A stretch of 64,000 bases of DNA from contig JBFWVT010000017.1 of NCBI GenBank assembly GCA_050246595.1, positions 11,001 to 75,000 of the forward strand, in the 5' to 3' direction. Within the stretch, counting starts at the first letter, position 1. Every line of letters begins with the position of its first letter. A model generated the notes under the pieces. It made no database searches. It saw only the letters and a list, made by a program, of their open reading frames with translations, and was not told where the DNA came from. Both the position numbers and the translations under genes were made by a program. Source of the stretch: DATARH01 sp050246595. Lineage in GTDB: Bacteria; Pseudomonadota; Alphaproteobacteria; ATCC43930; CGMCC-115725. Below are positions 33,588-41,665 of the stretch, piece by piece.

Positions 33588-35525
33588 TCAGGCCCGCGCC
33601 GGGCGTTGCGCGATGTCGCGCCCGAGGGCGGCAAGCACCGTCGCGACGATGTGGCGGGCGTTGAGACCGGCCGTCTCGTATTGCGCGTTTGGCGAATCGT
33701 GATCGAGAAACAGATCGGGCAATACCATCGTGCGGATCTTCAACCCGTTGTCGAGCGTTCCGGTCATCGCCAGGTGGTGCAGCACAAAAGACCCGAACCC
33801 GCCGATCGCGTTTTCCTCGATCGTGATGACGACCTCGTGCTCGCGCGCGAGGCGGTTTATCAGGTCGGTGTCGAGCGGTTTTGCGAAACGCGCGTCGGCG
33901 ACCGTCGTTGACAGCCCGTAAGTGCCGAGTTCGTCGGCCGCCTTCAGGCATTCCTGGAGCCGCGCCCCGAGGCTCAACAGCGCGATGCCGGTGCCCTCGC
34001 GCACGATCCGCCCGCGGCCGATTTCGAGCGGCGTGCCGATCTCGGGCAAAGCCACCCCGACCCCGTCGCCGCGCGGAAACCGCACCGCCGACGGCGCGTC
34101 GTTGATCGCGACGCAGGTCGCGACCATGTGCACAAGCTCGGCCTCGTCGGCGGCGGCCATGATGACAAAACCCGGCAGACAGCCGAGATAGGTCACGTCG
34201 AACGAGCCGGCATGGGTCTGCCCGTCGGCGCCGACCAGCCCGGCGCGGTCGATCGCAAACCTGACCGGCAGTTTCTGGATCGCGACATCGTGCACGATCT
34301 GGTCATAGCCGCGCTGCAAAAAGGTCGAATAGATCGCGGCGAACGGTTTCATGCCCTCGGCGGCGAGACCGGCGGCGAAGGTCACGGCGTGCTGCTCGGC
34401 GATCCCGACATCGAAGCTGCGCGCCGGGAATTTCTCCTCGAACAGGTTGAGACCGGTGCCGGACGGCATCGCCGCCGTGATCGCGACGATGCGATCGTCC
34501 TGCTCGGCATGCTTTATCAAGGATTTGGCGAAGACGCTGGTATAGGACGGCGCCTTTGACGACGATTTCGCCTGCGCGCCGGTGATCACGTCGAACTTGG
34601 CGACGCTGTGCCATTTGTCCTCGGCCTGCTCGGCCGACAAATAGCCGTGGCCTTTCTCGGTCACGACATGGATCAGCACCGGTCCCTTCTCGGCGCTGTT
34701 GCGGACGTTTTTCAGCACCGGCAGCAGATGGTCGAGATTATGGCCGTCGATCGGGCCGACATAGTAGAAGCCGAGTTCCTCGAACAGCGTGCCGCCGGTC
34801 ACAAAGCTGCGCGCCAGCTCCTCGGCGCGGCGGGCGGCCTGTTCGAGACGCTTCGGCAGGTGGCGCGCGACCTCGTCGCCGATGTGGCGCAGCGACAGAA
34901 ACGAGCGCGAGGTCAGGACGCGCGACAGATGCGCGCTCAGCGCACCGACCGGCGGCGCGATCGACATATCGTTGTCGTTGAGGATCACGATCAGGCGCGA
35001 ATCCATCGACCCGGCATTGTTCATCGCCTCATAGGCCATGCCGGCGCTCATCGCCCCGTCGCCGATCACCGCGATCACGTCGCGCGTCTCGCCCTTGAAA
35101 TCGCGCGCCACCGCCATGCCCAGCCCGGCCGAGATCGACGTGGAACTGTGCGCCGCGCCAAACGGGTCGTATTCGCTCTCCGACCGCTTGGTGAACCCGG
35201 ACAGACCGCCGCCCTGCCGGATCGTGCGGATGCGGTCGCGCCGCCCGGTCAGGATTTTGTGCGGATAGGCCTGATGGCCGACATCCCAGATCAGCCGGTC
35301 GTGCGGCGTGTCGAAGACATAATGCAGCGCGACGGTCAGCTCGACGACGCCGAGCCCGGCCCCGAAATGCCCGCCGGTTATTGACACCGCGTCGATCAGC
35401 TCGGCACGCAGCTCGTCGGCGATCTGCCGCAGATCGGATTCGGGAAAGCGCCGCAGGTCGGCCGGGACATCGATCCGGTCGAGGAGCGGCGTCCGGTTCG
35501 AAATCTGGACGGGTTTGCTATCCAA
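33588..35525 (-). CDS. dxs: 1-deoxy-D-xylulose-5-phosphate synthase
   Basis: Condenses pyruvate and glyceraldehyde 3-phosphate in the first step of the MEP isoprenoid pathway; ThDP-dependent. Its 645 residues are normal. Seen: ITGGHFGAGLGVVELTVALH, WDVGHQAYPHKILTGRRD, the ThDP motif VIGDGAMSAGMAYEAMNNAG, and the transketolase-like second domain FDVGIAEQHAVTFAAGLA. The start is TTG at 35525 with AGGAG ten bases upstream; no in-frame ATG precedes conserved sequence. It lies 15 bp after ispA in the block HDAC-xseB-ispA-dxs, placing precursor supply and prenyl chain building in one unit. Confidence 0.97.
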   Translation of the reverse strand: MDSKPVQISNRTPLLDRIDVPADLRRFPESDLRQIADELRAELIDAVSITGGHFGAGLGVVELTVALHYVFDTPHDRLIWDVGHQAYPHKILTGRRDRIRTIRQGGGLSGFTKRSESEYDPFGAAHSSTSISAGLGMAVARDFKGETRDVIAVIGDGAMSAGMAYEAMNNAGSMDSRLIVILNDNDMSIAPPVGALSAHLSRVLTSRSFLSLRHIGDEVARHLPKRLEQAARRAEELARSFVTGGTLFEELGFYYVGPIDGHNLDHLLPVLKNVRNSAEKGPVLIHVVTEKGHGYLSAEQAEDKWHSVAKFDVITGAQAKSSSKAPSYTSVFAKSLIKHAEQDDRIVAITAAMPSGTGLNLFEEKFPARSFDVGIAEQHAVTFAAGLAAEGMKPFAAIYSTFLQRGYDQIVHDVAIQKLPVRFAIDRAGLVGADGQTHAGSFDVTYLGCLPGFVIMAAADEAELVHMVATCVAINDAPSAVRFPRGDGVGVALPEIGTPLEIGRGRIVREGTGIALLSLGARLQECLKAADELGTYGLSTTVADARFAKPLDTDLINRLAREHEVVITIEENAIGGFGSFVLHHLAMTGTLDNGLKIRTMVLPDLFLDHDSPNAQYETAGLNARHIVATVLAALGRDIAQRPARA

Positions 35526-35540
35526 GGCACAGGCTCCTGA

Positions 35541-36452
35541 TCACGTCCGGCGATTAACGACGAATCGCGCGACTTGTCGCAACAGTTCCGCGCGGCTCTC
35601 GAACAAATCGAGATGGGCAACGGCTTGGCCGACCAAAAGCTGCGCCTGCGCGCGCGCCCGCTCGACCCCGAGGATCGAGACAAAGGTCGCCTTGCCGGAA
35701 GCGGCGTCGGCACCGACCGGTTTTCCCGTCTCCGCCGCGACGCCCTCGACATCGAGCAGATCGTCAGCGATCTGGAACGCGAGACCGAGGTCATGAGCGT
35801 AGCCGCGCAACGCGGTGCGCAGTTCGCCGGGCGCCTTGGCCAGGATCGCGCCGGCCTCGCACGAAAACGCGATCAGCGCGCCGGTCTTCATACGCTGCAA
35901 CCTTGTGATCGCGCCGATATCGAGTTTTGTTGTCTCGGCGATCAGGTCGATCATCTGACCGCCGACCATGCCGGCCGGACCCGCCGCCCCCGCCAGCGCC
36001 GCGATCAGCTCGGCGCGTACCGAAGCGTCGCCATGCGTATCGGGGTCGGCCAGCACCCCGAACGCCATTGTCAGCAGCCCGTCGCCGGCCAGGACCGCGG
36101 TCGCCTCGTCGAACTGCTTGTGGCAGGTCGGCCGGCCGCGCCGCAAATCGCTGTCGTCCATCGCCGGCAGGTCGTCGTGGATCAGCGAATAGGCGTGGAC
36201 CATCTCGATCGCCGCCGCGACCTGCAACGCGCCGCGCCGCGACACGCCAAACAGTTGCGAGGAAGCGAGGACCAGCAAGGGCCGCAGCCGCTTGCCCGGA
36301 GCCAGCGCCGAATAACGCATCGCCTCGTAGACCCGCGATTCGAGACCGGACGGTACCGCCAGCAGCCGCTCGATCAGCGCGTCGGTCAACCGCGTCGCGA
36401 CCGCCGACGCTTCCTCGATCGAGACGTCATCCTGCCACAGTCGTTCGGTCAC
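35541..36452 (-). CDS. ispA: Farnesyl diphosphate synthase
   Basis: Builds geranyl and farnesyl diphosphate from IPP and DMAPP. The 303-residue protein has both Asp-rich motifs: HDDLPAMDDSDLRRGRPTCH (first, with the short-chain-type two-residue insertion between Asp pairs) and FQIADDLLDVEG (second). APGKRLRPLLVLAS is the IPP-binding segment. The start is GTG at 36452 with GGGAG upstream. It is 34 bp after xseB and 15 bp before dxs. Confidence 0.95.
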   Translation of the reverse strand: MTERLWQDDVSIEEASAVATRLTDALIERLLAVPSGLESRVYEAMRYSALAPGKRLRPLLVLASSQLFGVSRRGALQVAAAIEMVHAYSLIHDDLPAMDDSDLRRGRPTCHKQFDEATAVLAGDGLLTMAFGVLADPDTHGDASVRAELIAALAGAAGPAGMVGGQMIDLIAETTKLDIGAITRLQRMKTGALIAFSCEAGAILAKAPGELRTALRGYAHDLGLAFQIADDLLDVEGVAAETGKPVGADAASGKATFVSILGVERARAQAQLLVGQAVAHLDLFESRAELLRQVARFVVNRRT

Positions 36453-36486
36453 GTCGGCTCCCGATCCGGTTCCTCTAGGGGGTCGC

Positions 36487-36753
36487 TCAATCGAGCCTGG
36501 CCGGCGCGGCGGAAACCGTGCCGTCGGCGCCGACCACGATGCGATCGACCCGCTGCTGCGCCTCGTTCAGCTTCTGCTCGCAATGCCGCTTCAGCCGTGT
36601 TCCCCGTTCGTAGCACAGGATCGCATCGTCGAGCTTGACCTGCCCGGCTTCCAACCGGCGCACGATCTGCTCCAATTCGGCCAGCGCGTCCTCAAAGCTC
36701 ATCGCTTCGATGTCGGCGGGGGCGATATCGGCGGAAACGATCCGGTCGCTCAT
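36487..36753 (-). CDS. xseB: Exodeoxyribonuclease VII small subunit
   Basis: An 88-residue helical small subunit of ExoVII, which degrades single-stranded DNA with XseA. The family core is present: MSFEDALAELEQIVRRLEAG, VKLDDAILCYERGTRLKRHC and then EQKLNEAQQRVDRIV. ATG at 36753. It stands at the head of the xseB-ispA-dxs unit, as is usual in alphaproteobacteria. Confidence 0.95.
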   Translation of the reverse strand: MSDRIVSADIAPADIEAMSFEDALAELEQIVRRLEAGQVKLDDAILCYERGTRLKRHCEQKLNEAQQRVDRIVVGADGTVSAAPARLD

Positions 36754-36857
36754 CTCTGCTCTGACTCAACACAATGTAGGCGCGGACGTGACGCGCTTTT
36801 GCGATACCAATGCGCGAATACCCGACATTGTTGCCCAGATGCAACAATCCATCGCGG

Positions 36858-37790
36858 TCAGGAGGCCGCCATCAGTGTCCGGACATGCGCCGCCGCGCTG
36901 GCACCAAGCGCCGGCAGATCATAGCCGCCCTCCAAGGTCGAGACGACCCGGCCGTTTGCGTGCCGACGGGCTGTGTCGAGAAGCTGCTCGGTGACCCAGA
37001 CGTAATCCGATTCATCGAGCAGGAGCTGCGCCAGCGGATCGCTCCTGTGCGCGTCGAACCCGGCCGAGATCAGCAGCAATTCGGGACGGAACGCGTCGAG
37101 CGCGGGCAGAATGTCGCGCGTCACGCCGAGGCGGAACTCGCGCGAGCCGGACATCGGGCGCAGCGGCACGTTGACGATGTTGTCAGCGGCCCCGGTTTCG
37201 CCGCGCCCGCCGGTTCCGGGGTAGAGCGGCGACTGGTGGGTCGAGGCGAAGAACAGGCCGGGATCGTCCCAGAAACAGGCCTGCGTGCCGTTGCCGTGAT
37301 GCACGTCGAAATCGATGACGGCGATCCGCGCGAGTCCGTGCACCTGATGCGCCCGCAGCGCGCCGATCGCAACGTTGTTGAACAGACAGAACCCCATCGC
37401 GCGGCCCGGCTCGGCGTGGTGGCCGGGAGGACGCACGGCGCAGAACGCGTTGTCGGCCTCCCCCGCGACGACCGCATTGACAGCCGCGGCGACCGCCCCG
37501 GCGGCGCGACGCGCGGCCCGCCCCGACCCCGGCGACATGATCGTATCGGCGTCGATCCCGGCATGGCCGGATTGCGGTACCGCAGCGAGCAGCCGCTCGA
37601 CAAAGCGGCGCGGATGGACACGGGCGATATCGTCGATCTCGGCCTCCGGCGCCTCGCGCCGTTCGAGCCGGGCGAAATCGGGACCGTCGAGCGCTTCGAG
37701 CACGGCGCGCAGCCGGGAAGGCGATTCCGGGTGGTACGCCCCCGGATCGTGTTCGAGGCAGGCGGGATGCGTGTAGAGCAAGGTCGTCAT
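36858..37790 (-). CDS. Histone deacetylase-family amidohydrolase
   Basis: A 310-residue zinc-dependent deacetylase of the acetoin utilisation/acetylpolyamine amidohydrolase group. The active-site blocks are complete: RPPGHHAEPGRAMGFCLFNN with the His-His pair, VIDFDVHHGNGTQ with zinc Asp and His, ISAGFDAHRSDPLA with the second Asp, and STLEGGYDL. Likely substrates are acetylated polyamines or lysines. ATG at 37790. It lies upstream of xseB in the same direction, an arrangement recalled from Rhodospirillales genomes. Confidence 0.9.
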   Translation of the reverse strand: MTTLLYTHPACLEHDPGAYHPESPSRLRAVLEALDGPDFARLERREAPEAEIDDIARVHPRRFVERLLAAVPQSGHAGIDADTIMSPGSGRAARRAAGAVAAAVNAVVAGEADNAFCAVRPPGHHAEPGRAMGFCLFNNVAIGALRAHQVHGLARIAVIDFDVHHGNGTQACFWDDPGLFFASTHQSPLYPGTGGRGETGAADNIVNVPLRPMSGSREFRLGVTRDILPALDAFRPELLLISAGFDAHRSDPLAQLLLDESDYVWVTEQLLDTARRHANGRVVSTLEGGYDLPALGASAAAHVRTLMAAS

Positions 37791-37898
37791 TGCTGCGGAC
37801 TCACTGCAACAGAGGGCGCCGGTGTCGCACGACCAGTGTCGCACAAAACACCTTTGGTCCCGAATGCCATCGGATCACGGGGCCGGCCGGAATGCCGG

Positions 37899-39056
37899 TC
37901 AGCAATCCGCGGCCGGCCCGTCGCGCAGCTTGCGCAAGGTCAGCCGATGGTTCGAGGCTTCTTCGAGCGTCTCGGTCGACTCGATCTCGATGCCAAACCC
38001 GGCCAGCCCGATATAGCTGCGTTCGCGCGTCGCGTAGAGCCGGATCGACGAGATGCGCAAGTCACGTAATATCTGCGCGCCGAGTCCGACCTCGCGCCAC
38101 TCGCGGTTGCGCTCCAGCTCGGAGGCGGTGCAGTCCTCGGCAGTCGCGCTGGCCTCGGCGATCGCGCTGGTCGGCACCCCCGACGTGCCGTCGCGCAGAT
38201 AGACGAGAACGCCGCGCCCGGCCTCCTTGAAGCAGGACAGCGCGGCGTGGATCGTCTTGGCGCCGCCGAACACGTCCTCGACGACATTGCCGCGATGCAG
38301 TCGGGTCGGCACGTCGCGCCCCTCGCCGATCCTGCCGTACACAAAGGCGTAATGGTGCACCTTGTCGAACGGGGTCACATAAGCGTAGCCGGCGAATTCG
38401 CCGGTCTCGGTCTCGATCGTGAACTCGGCGACCCGCGTCACGAGCTTCTCGCGCGCCTGCCGGTAGGCAATCAGCTCGGCGACCGATATTCGCTTCAGCC
38501 CGTGCCGGTCGGCAAAGGCGGCGACCTGCGGCCCGCGCATCACGGTGCCGTCGTCATTGACCAGCTCGCAGATCGCGGCGGCCGGCTCCAGCGCCGCCAG
38601 CCGGCACAGATCGATTGCCGCCTCGGTGTGCCCGGAGCGGATCAGCACGCCGCCATTCTTGGCGATCAGCGGAAAGATATGTCCGGGGCGGACAAAATCG
38701 CCGCGTCCGGTATTGTTGTTGGCCAGCGCCCGGATCGTCGCGGTGCGTTCCTCGGCCGAGATGCCGGTCGTCGTGCCGTGCCGGTAATCGACCGAGATCG
38801 TGAAAGCGGTGCCGTGGATCGCATCGCTGTCGGCGACCATCGGCGCGAGGTGCAGCCGTCGTGCGGTCTCGGCGGTGATCGGCGCGCAGACGATGCCGCA
38901 GGTATGACGGATGATGAACGCCATCTTCTCGGGGGTGGCGTGGACCGCAGCGATGATCAGGTCGCCCTCGTTCTCGCGGTCGTCATCATCGGTGACGACG
39001 ACGATCTCACCGCGGGCAAAGGCGTCGATGGCTTCGCGGACGCTCGATTGCGACAC
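37899..39056 (-). CDS. ribBA: RibBA: DHBP synthase with degenerate GTP cyclohydrolase II half
   Basis: Residues 1-200 are 3,4-dihydroxy-2-butanone 4-phosphate synthase for riboflavin synthesis: DDDDRENEGDLIIAA, FIIRHTCGIVCAPIT, RPGHIFPLIAK and RSGHTEAAIDLCRLA. Residues 205-385 have the GTP cyclohydrolase II fold, but the zinc-binding segment that normally reads HSECLTGD...C-D-C is LHRGNVVEDVFGGAKTIHAA, without the three cysteines. The C-terminal half is therefore predicted to be inactive as a cyclohydrolase and a separate RibA is needed. GTG at 39056 (VSQSSVREAIDAFARG) fits family starts and lies 5 bp after the phosphotransferase stop. Confidence 0.88.
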   Translation of the reverse strand: MSQSSVREAIDAFARGEIVVVTDDDDRENEGDLIIAAVHATPEKMAFIIRHTCGIVCAPITAETARRLHLAPMVADSDAIHGTAFTISVDYRHGTTTGISAEERTATIRALANNNTGRGDFVRPGHIFPLIAKNGGVLIRSGHTEAAIDLCRLAALEPAAAICELVNDDGTVMRGPQVAAFADRHGLKRISVAELIAYRQAREKLVTRVAEFTIETETGEFAGYAYVTPFDKVHHYAFVYGRIGEGRDVPTRLHRGNVVEDVFGGAKTIHAALSCFKEAGRGVLVYLRDGTSGVPTSAIAEASATAEDCTASELERNREWREVGLGAQILRDLRISSIRLYATRERSYIGLAGFGIEIESTETLEEASNHRLTLRKLRDGPAADC

Positions 39057-39061
39057 GTGCT

Positions 39062-40636
39062 CTACTCTCCAAACCCGTTTGCGGCGAGGAATCCCGGATT
39101 GCCCTCGCGCAGCTTCAATATCGTGAGCCGCCATAATATCGCACGCGCGATCTGCCCGCGCGATCCGCATCGCTCGAATGCCCCGCCGCGCAGATCGGCA
39201 GCAAAGCGGCGCAGCAGGTCGTTTTCAGGAGCTTCAGAAGCGCCGGCATTTTGCGGACCGCTTGCATCTTGCCCGCCCCTGGCGAAGCAGAGCTTCGCCT
39301 GATGCGGGCGGGACGCAAGCGGTCCGTAACAGCGTTGGAGCATCGCCGCTATTTCCTGTGCCGGCGCGTCGCCGGTCTCGACCTCGCGCTCGGCCATCGC
39401 CATGGCGGTCGCGACGAGCCGCAGCTCGCGGTGCCGCTCCGGCGGCAGCAGCGGCAGGATTTTCTCCAATAGCAGTTCGCGCCCGAGCGCCAGCAACCCG
39501 GCGCCGCCCGGCAGGTCGCGGATGCCGGAAGATCGGACCGCCGACATCCCGCCGGCCTCGGGCGAAGCAAAGCTTCGCCTGAGCCGGCAGGATGCCAGCG
39601 GTCCGGGTTCGGGCGCTCCGTCCGGGTCGAGCAGCATCAGCAGTTCGAGGTCGCATTCGGTCGCGCGGCGGCCGATGATCGCGGTGATGAGGTCGCGCGC
39701 GCCCTGGATCAGGCAGCGGTCGCTCTGCTGCAACGCGATGACCGCCCAGCGGAGATTCGCCAGAACTTCCCAGAACCGCACCCGCTCCGGATCGAGACGC
39801 CGCCCCGAGGCTGCCTCATAAGTCCGATAGAATGCCGCGCGCGCCGCGATGCCGCCGGCCTCGCGATCGAGCCGGGCAAAACGCCAGCCCTTGCAGCAGA
39901 ACCAGCCGATATCCTCGTCGGGATCGCCCCAGCCGGCGAATTCCCAATCGAGGATCGCGGTCAACTCGGTTGCGTCGAGCATGTAGTTGCCGGTACGGAA
40001 ATCGCGGTGGCACAGCACCGGCGGCAACGGCTCCGGGATATGGGTTTCGAGCCAGCGTATCGCCCATTCGAGCACCGGACGCGGCCGGGGATGCCGATCG
40101 AGATAGGCGCGGAACCCGGCGATGTGCCCGGCCGCGTCGATAGGGGGGAGAAAATCGAGGTCGGGGCACGGCGGCCGGATCGTCTGTATCCGCGCCAGTT
40201 CCGCGCCGAGCCGCGCGGCAATATCGGGAAGACACGGCTCCAGCGCCGGGTCTGACGTGATCTGTCTTCCGTGCGCGGTGCCGGCGACCCGCCGCATGAC
40301 GAAAAACGGCCGGCCGATCACCGCCGGGTCCGGGCAGGCCCAGAGCGGTTCCGCGACCGTGACACCGGCGGCAAACGCCGCCTTCTGCACCGCGAATTCT
40401 TCGATGCGGCCGAGGCTCGATCCGACCCCGGTCGCCGCGTCGGTGCGCAATACCAGGGAATGCTCTCCGGCCCAGGCGCCGCCGACGAATTCGGTTTCGA
40501 AGCCCCAATTCTCCTGGATCGCGCCGCCCGCCAGCAATTCCGGCTCGCTCACCCGGACCTCCCGCGCGCCGCTCGCCCCGGCGAGAAAACCGGCGAGAGG
40601 CTGCGGGTCAAATCGCGGCAACGCCGTGGCCGCCAT
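39062..40636 (-). CDS. APH-family phosphotransferase with repeat-encoded insertions
   Basis: An aminoglycoside phosphotransferase-fold (acyl-CoA dehydrogenase 10-like) kinase domain occupies about residues 1-340: the nucleotide-binding N-lobe, VLCHRDFRTGNYMLD as catalytic loop (Asp in HRD) and ILDWEFAGWGDPDED as metal-binding DFG equivalent. The remaining 180 residues contain two in-frame copies of a 70-71 bp palindrome (about residues 344-367 and 437-460), read in different frames as CRLRRSFASPEAGG and QAKLCFARGGQDASG. Between them a helical segment LELLMLLDP to MAMAEREVE resembles the usual C-terminal part. The ATG at 40636 overlaps the SDR stop by 29 bp. Substrate unknown. Confidence 0.8.
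   Translation of the reverse strand: MAATALPRFDPQPLAGFLAGASGAREVRVSEPELLAGGAIQENWGFETEFVGGAWAGEHSLVLRTDAATGVGSSLGRIEEFAVQKAAFAAGVTVAEPLWACPDPAVIGRPFFVMRRVAGTAHGRQITSDPALEPCLPDIAARLGAELARIQTIRPPCPDLDFLPPIDAAGHIAGFRAYLDRHPRPRPVLEWAIRWLETHIPEPLPPVLCHRDFRTGNYMLDATELTAILDWEFAGWGDPDEDIGWFCCKGWRFARLDREAGGIAARAAFYRTYEAASGRRLDPERVRFWEVLANLRWAVIALQQSDRCLIQGARDLITAIIGRRATECDLELLMLLDPDGAPEPGPLASCRLRRSFASPEAGGMSAVRSSGIRDLPGGAGLLALGRELLLEKILPLLPPERHRELRLVATAMAMAEREVETGDAPAQEIAAMLQRCYGPLASRPHQAKLCFARGGQDASGPQNAGASEAPENDLLRRFAADLRGGAFERCGSRGQIARAILWRLTILKLREGNPGFLAANGFGE
39255..39325. repeat. GGACCGC-family palindrome inside APH gene, copy B
   Basis: A 71-bp palindrome from GGACCGCTTGCATC to GACGCAAGCGGTCC with an inner GGCGAAGC/GCTTCGCC hairpin. 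It is read in frame by the phosphotransferase gene and closely resembles the copy at 39535-39604. Confidence 0.8.
39535..39604. repeat. GGACCGC-family palindrome inside APH gene, copy A
   Basis: A 70-bp palindrome from GGACCGCCGACATCCC to GATGCCAGCGGTCC, inner hairpin GGCGAAGCAAAGCTTCGCC. It is in the same overall orientation as copy B but is translated in another frame. Confidence 0.8.
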
Positions 40637-41381
40637 CCACGGAAATCACCGCGCCGGTGACATAGGCGCTGGCCGGCGAGGCCAGAAACAGCAGCGCCCC
40701 GTCGAGGTCCGACGCCTGTCCGATGCGCTTTATCGGGATACGGCCGATCAGCGTCTTGCCGGCCTCGGTCTGAAAAAAGGCGCGGTTGAAATCGGTCTCG
40801 ATATAGCCCGGCGCCAGCGCGTTGACGAGAATGCCGTAGCGCGCCAGCTCCATCGCCAGCACGTGTGTCAGATGCGTCAGCCCCGCTTTCGCAGCGCAAT
40901 AGGCCGGCACCCTGCCGATCGTCCGGAAACCGAGGATCGAGGAGATGTTGACGATGCGCCCCGGCCGTTTTTTCTCAACGAGATTGTGCGCGAATTCGCG
41001 CGCCGTCAGCCAGGCGCCTTTCAGATTGGTATCGACGACGTAATCCCAGTCCTCTTCGGTGTGCTCGAAGAACGGTTTCGAGACGACGACCCCGGCATTG
41101 TTGACCAGGATCGATAACGGCCCGAGACGGTCTTCCGCCGTCGCGATCGCAGCTACAATGCTTTGCCGCTCGGTCACATCGCAGGCGACCGGCAGACAGG
41201 TGCCGCCCTTTGCCTCGATGCGGCGCGCGAGGTCGTCGAGCCGGTCGGTGCGGCGCGCCGCGGCCGCGACCTTGGCGCCGGCGGCGGCGAGGATCTCGGA
41301 AAAATGCTCGCCGATGCCGCTCGACGCCCCGGTGACAAGCGCCACCTGGCCCGAGATGTCAAAGCTGGGTAATTCCGTCAT
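40608..41381 (-). CDS. Short-chain dehydrogenase/reductase (SDR)
   Basis: A 257-residue classical SDR: cofactor motif TGASSGIGEHFSEIL, an Arg-Arg pair after beta-2 (AAARRTDRL), which favours NADP(H), NNAG, the catalytic Ser in NISSILG, Tyr/Lys in YCAAK, and PGYIETDFNR. Substrate unknown. First gene of a probable SDR-phosphotransferase-ribBA unit, since the phosphotransferase start overlaps its end. Start ATG at 41381. Confidence 0.9.
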   Translation of the reverse strand: MTELPSFDISGQVALVTGASSGIGEHFSEILAAAGAKVAAAARRTDRLDDLARRIEAKGGTCLPVACDVTERQSIVAAIATAEDRLGPLSILVNNAGVVVSKPFFEHTEEDWDYVVDTNLKGAWLTAREFAHNLVEKKRPGRIVNISSILGFRTIGRVPAYCAAKAGLTHLTHVLAMELARYGILVNALAPGYIETDFNRAFFQTEAGKTLIGRIPIKRIGQASDLDGALLFLASPASAYVTGAVISVDGGHGVAAI

Positions 41382-41527
41382 TTGTTACCGATAGCGCGTT
41401 GCGTTGCCCGTATCCAGAGCATCGCAGGATGGCGGCGCACGGCGCAATCCGCCATGCCGGATCCGATGCCAAACGCTCTCGGGTCCGACCTTTTCCGTAC
41501 CCCTGTCTCCTCCTCCCCCGTTCGCCC

Positions 41528-41571
41528 TTTTAACCCTCCCCCGCTTGCGGGGGAGGGCAGGGTGGGGGCAT
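41528..41571. repeat. REP-like palindrome downstream of glnA
   Basis: Hairpin arms CCCTCCCCCG and CGGGGGAGGG with flank CAGGGTGGGGGCAT. It is nearly identical to the copy at 108-147 inside cca, differing in the loop. It lies in the 284-bp gap 41382-41665, where it may act as the glnA terminator; nothing else is recognised in that gap. Confidence 0.75.
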
Positions 41572-41665
41572 CGGCCGGCGTCCTGACAGTTCGCATCAGA
41601 GCGGACGACCCCGACGTAGACCGGGGATAATCGCCCGCGCCAACGCCTGTCGCCTCCGTCGCGGA

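Noticed and set aside
39057..39170. Longer start for RibBA at 39170
   Set aside because: The added residues overlap the phosphotransferase gene and are unlike family N-termini; GTG at 39056 fits.
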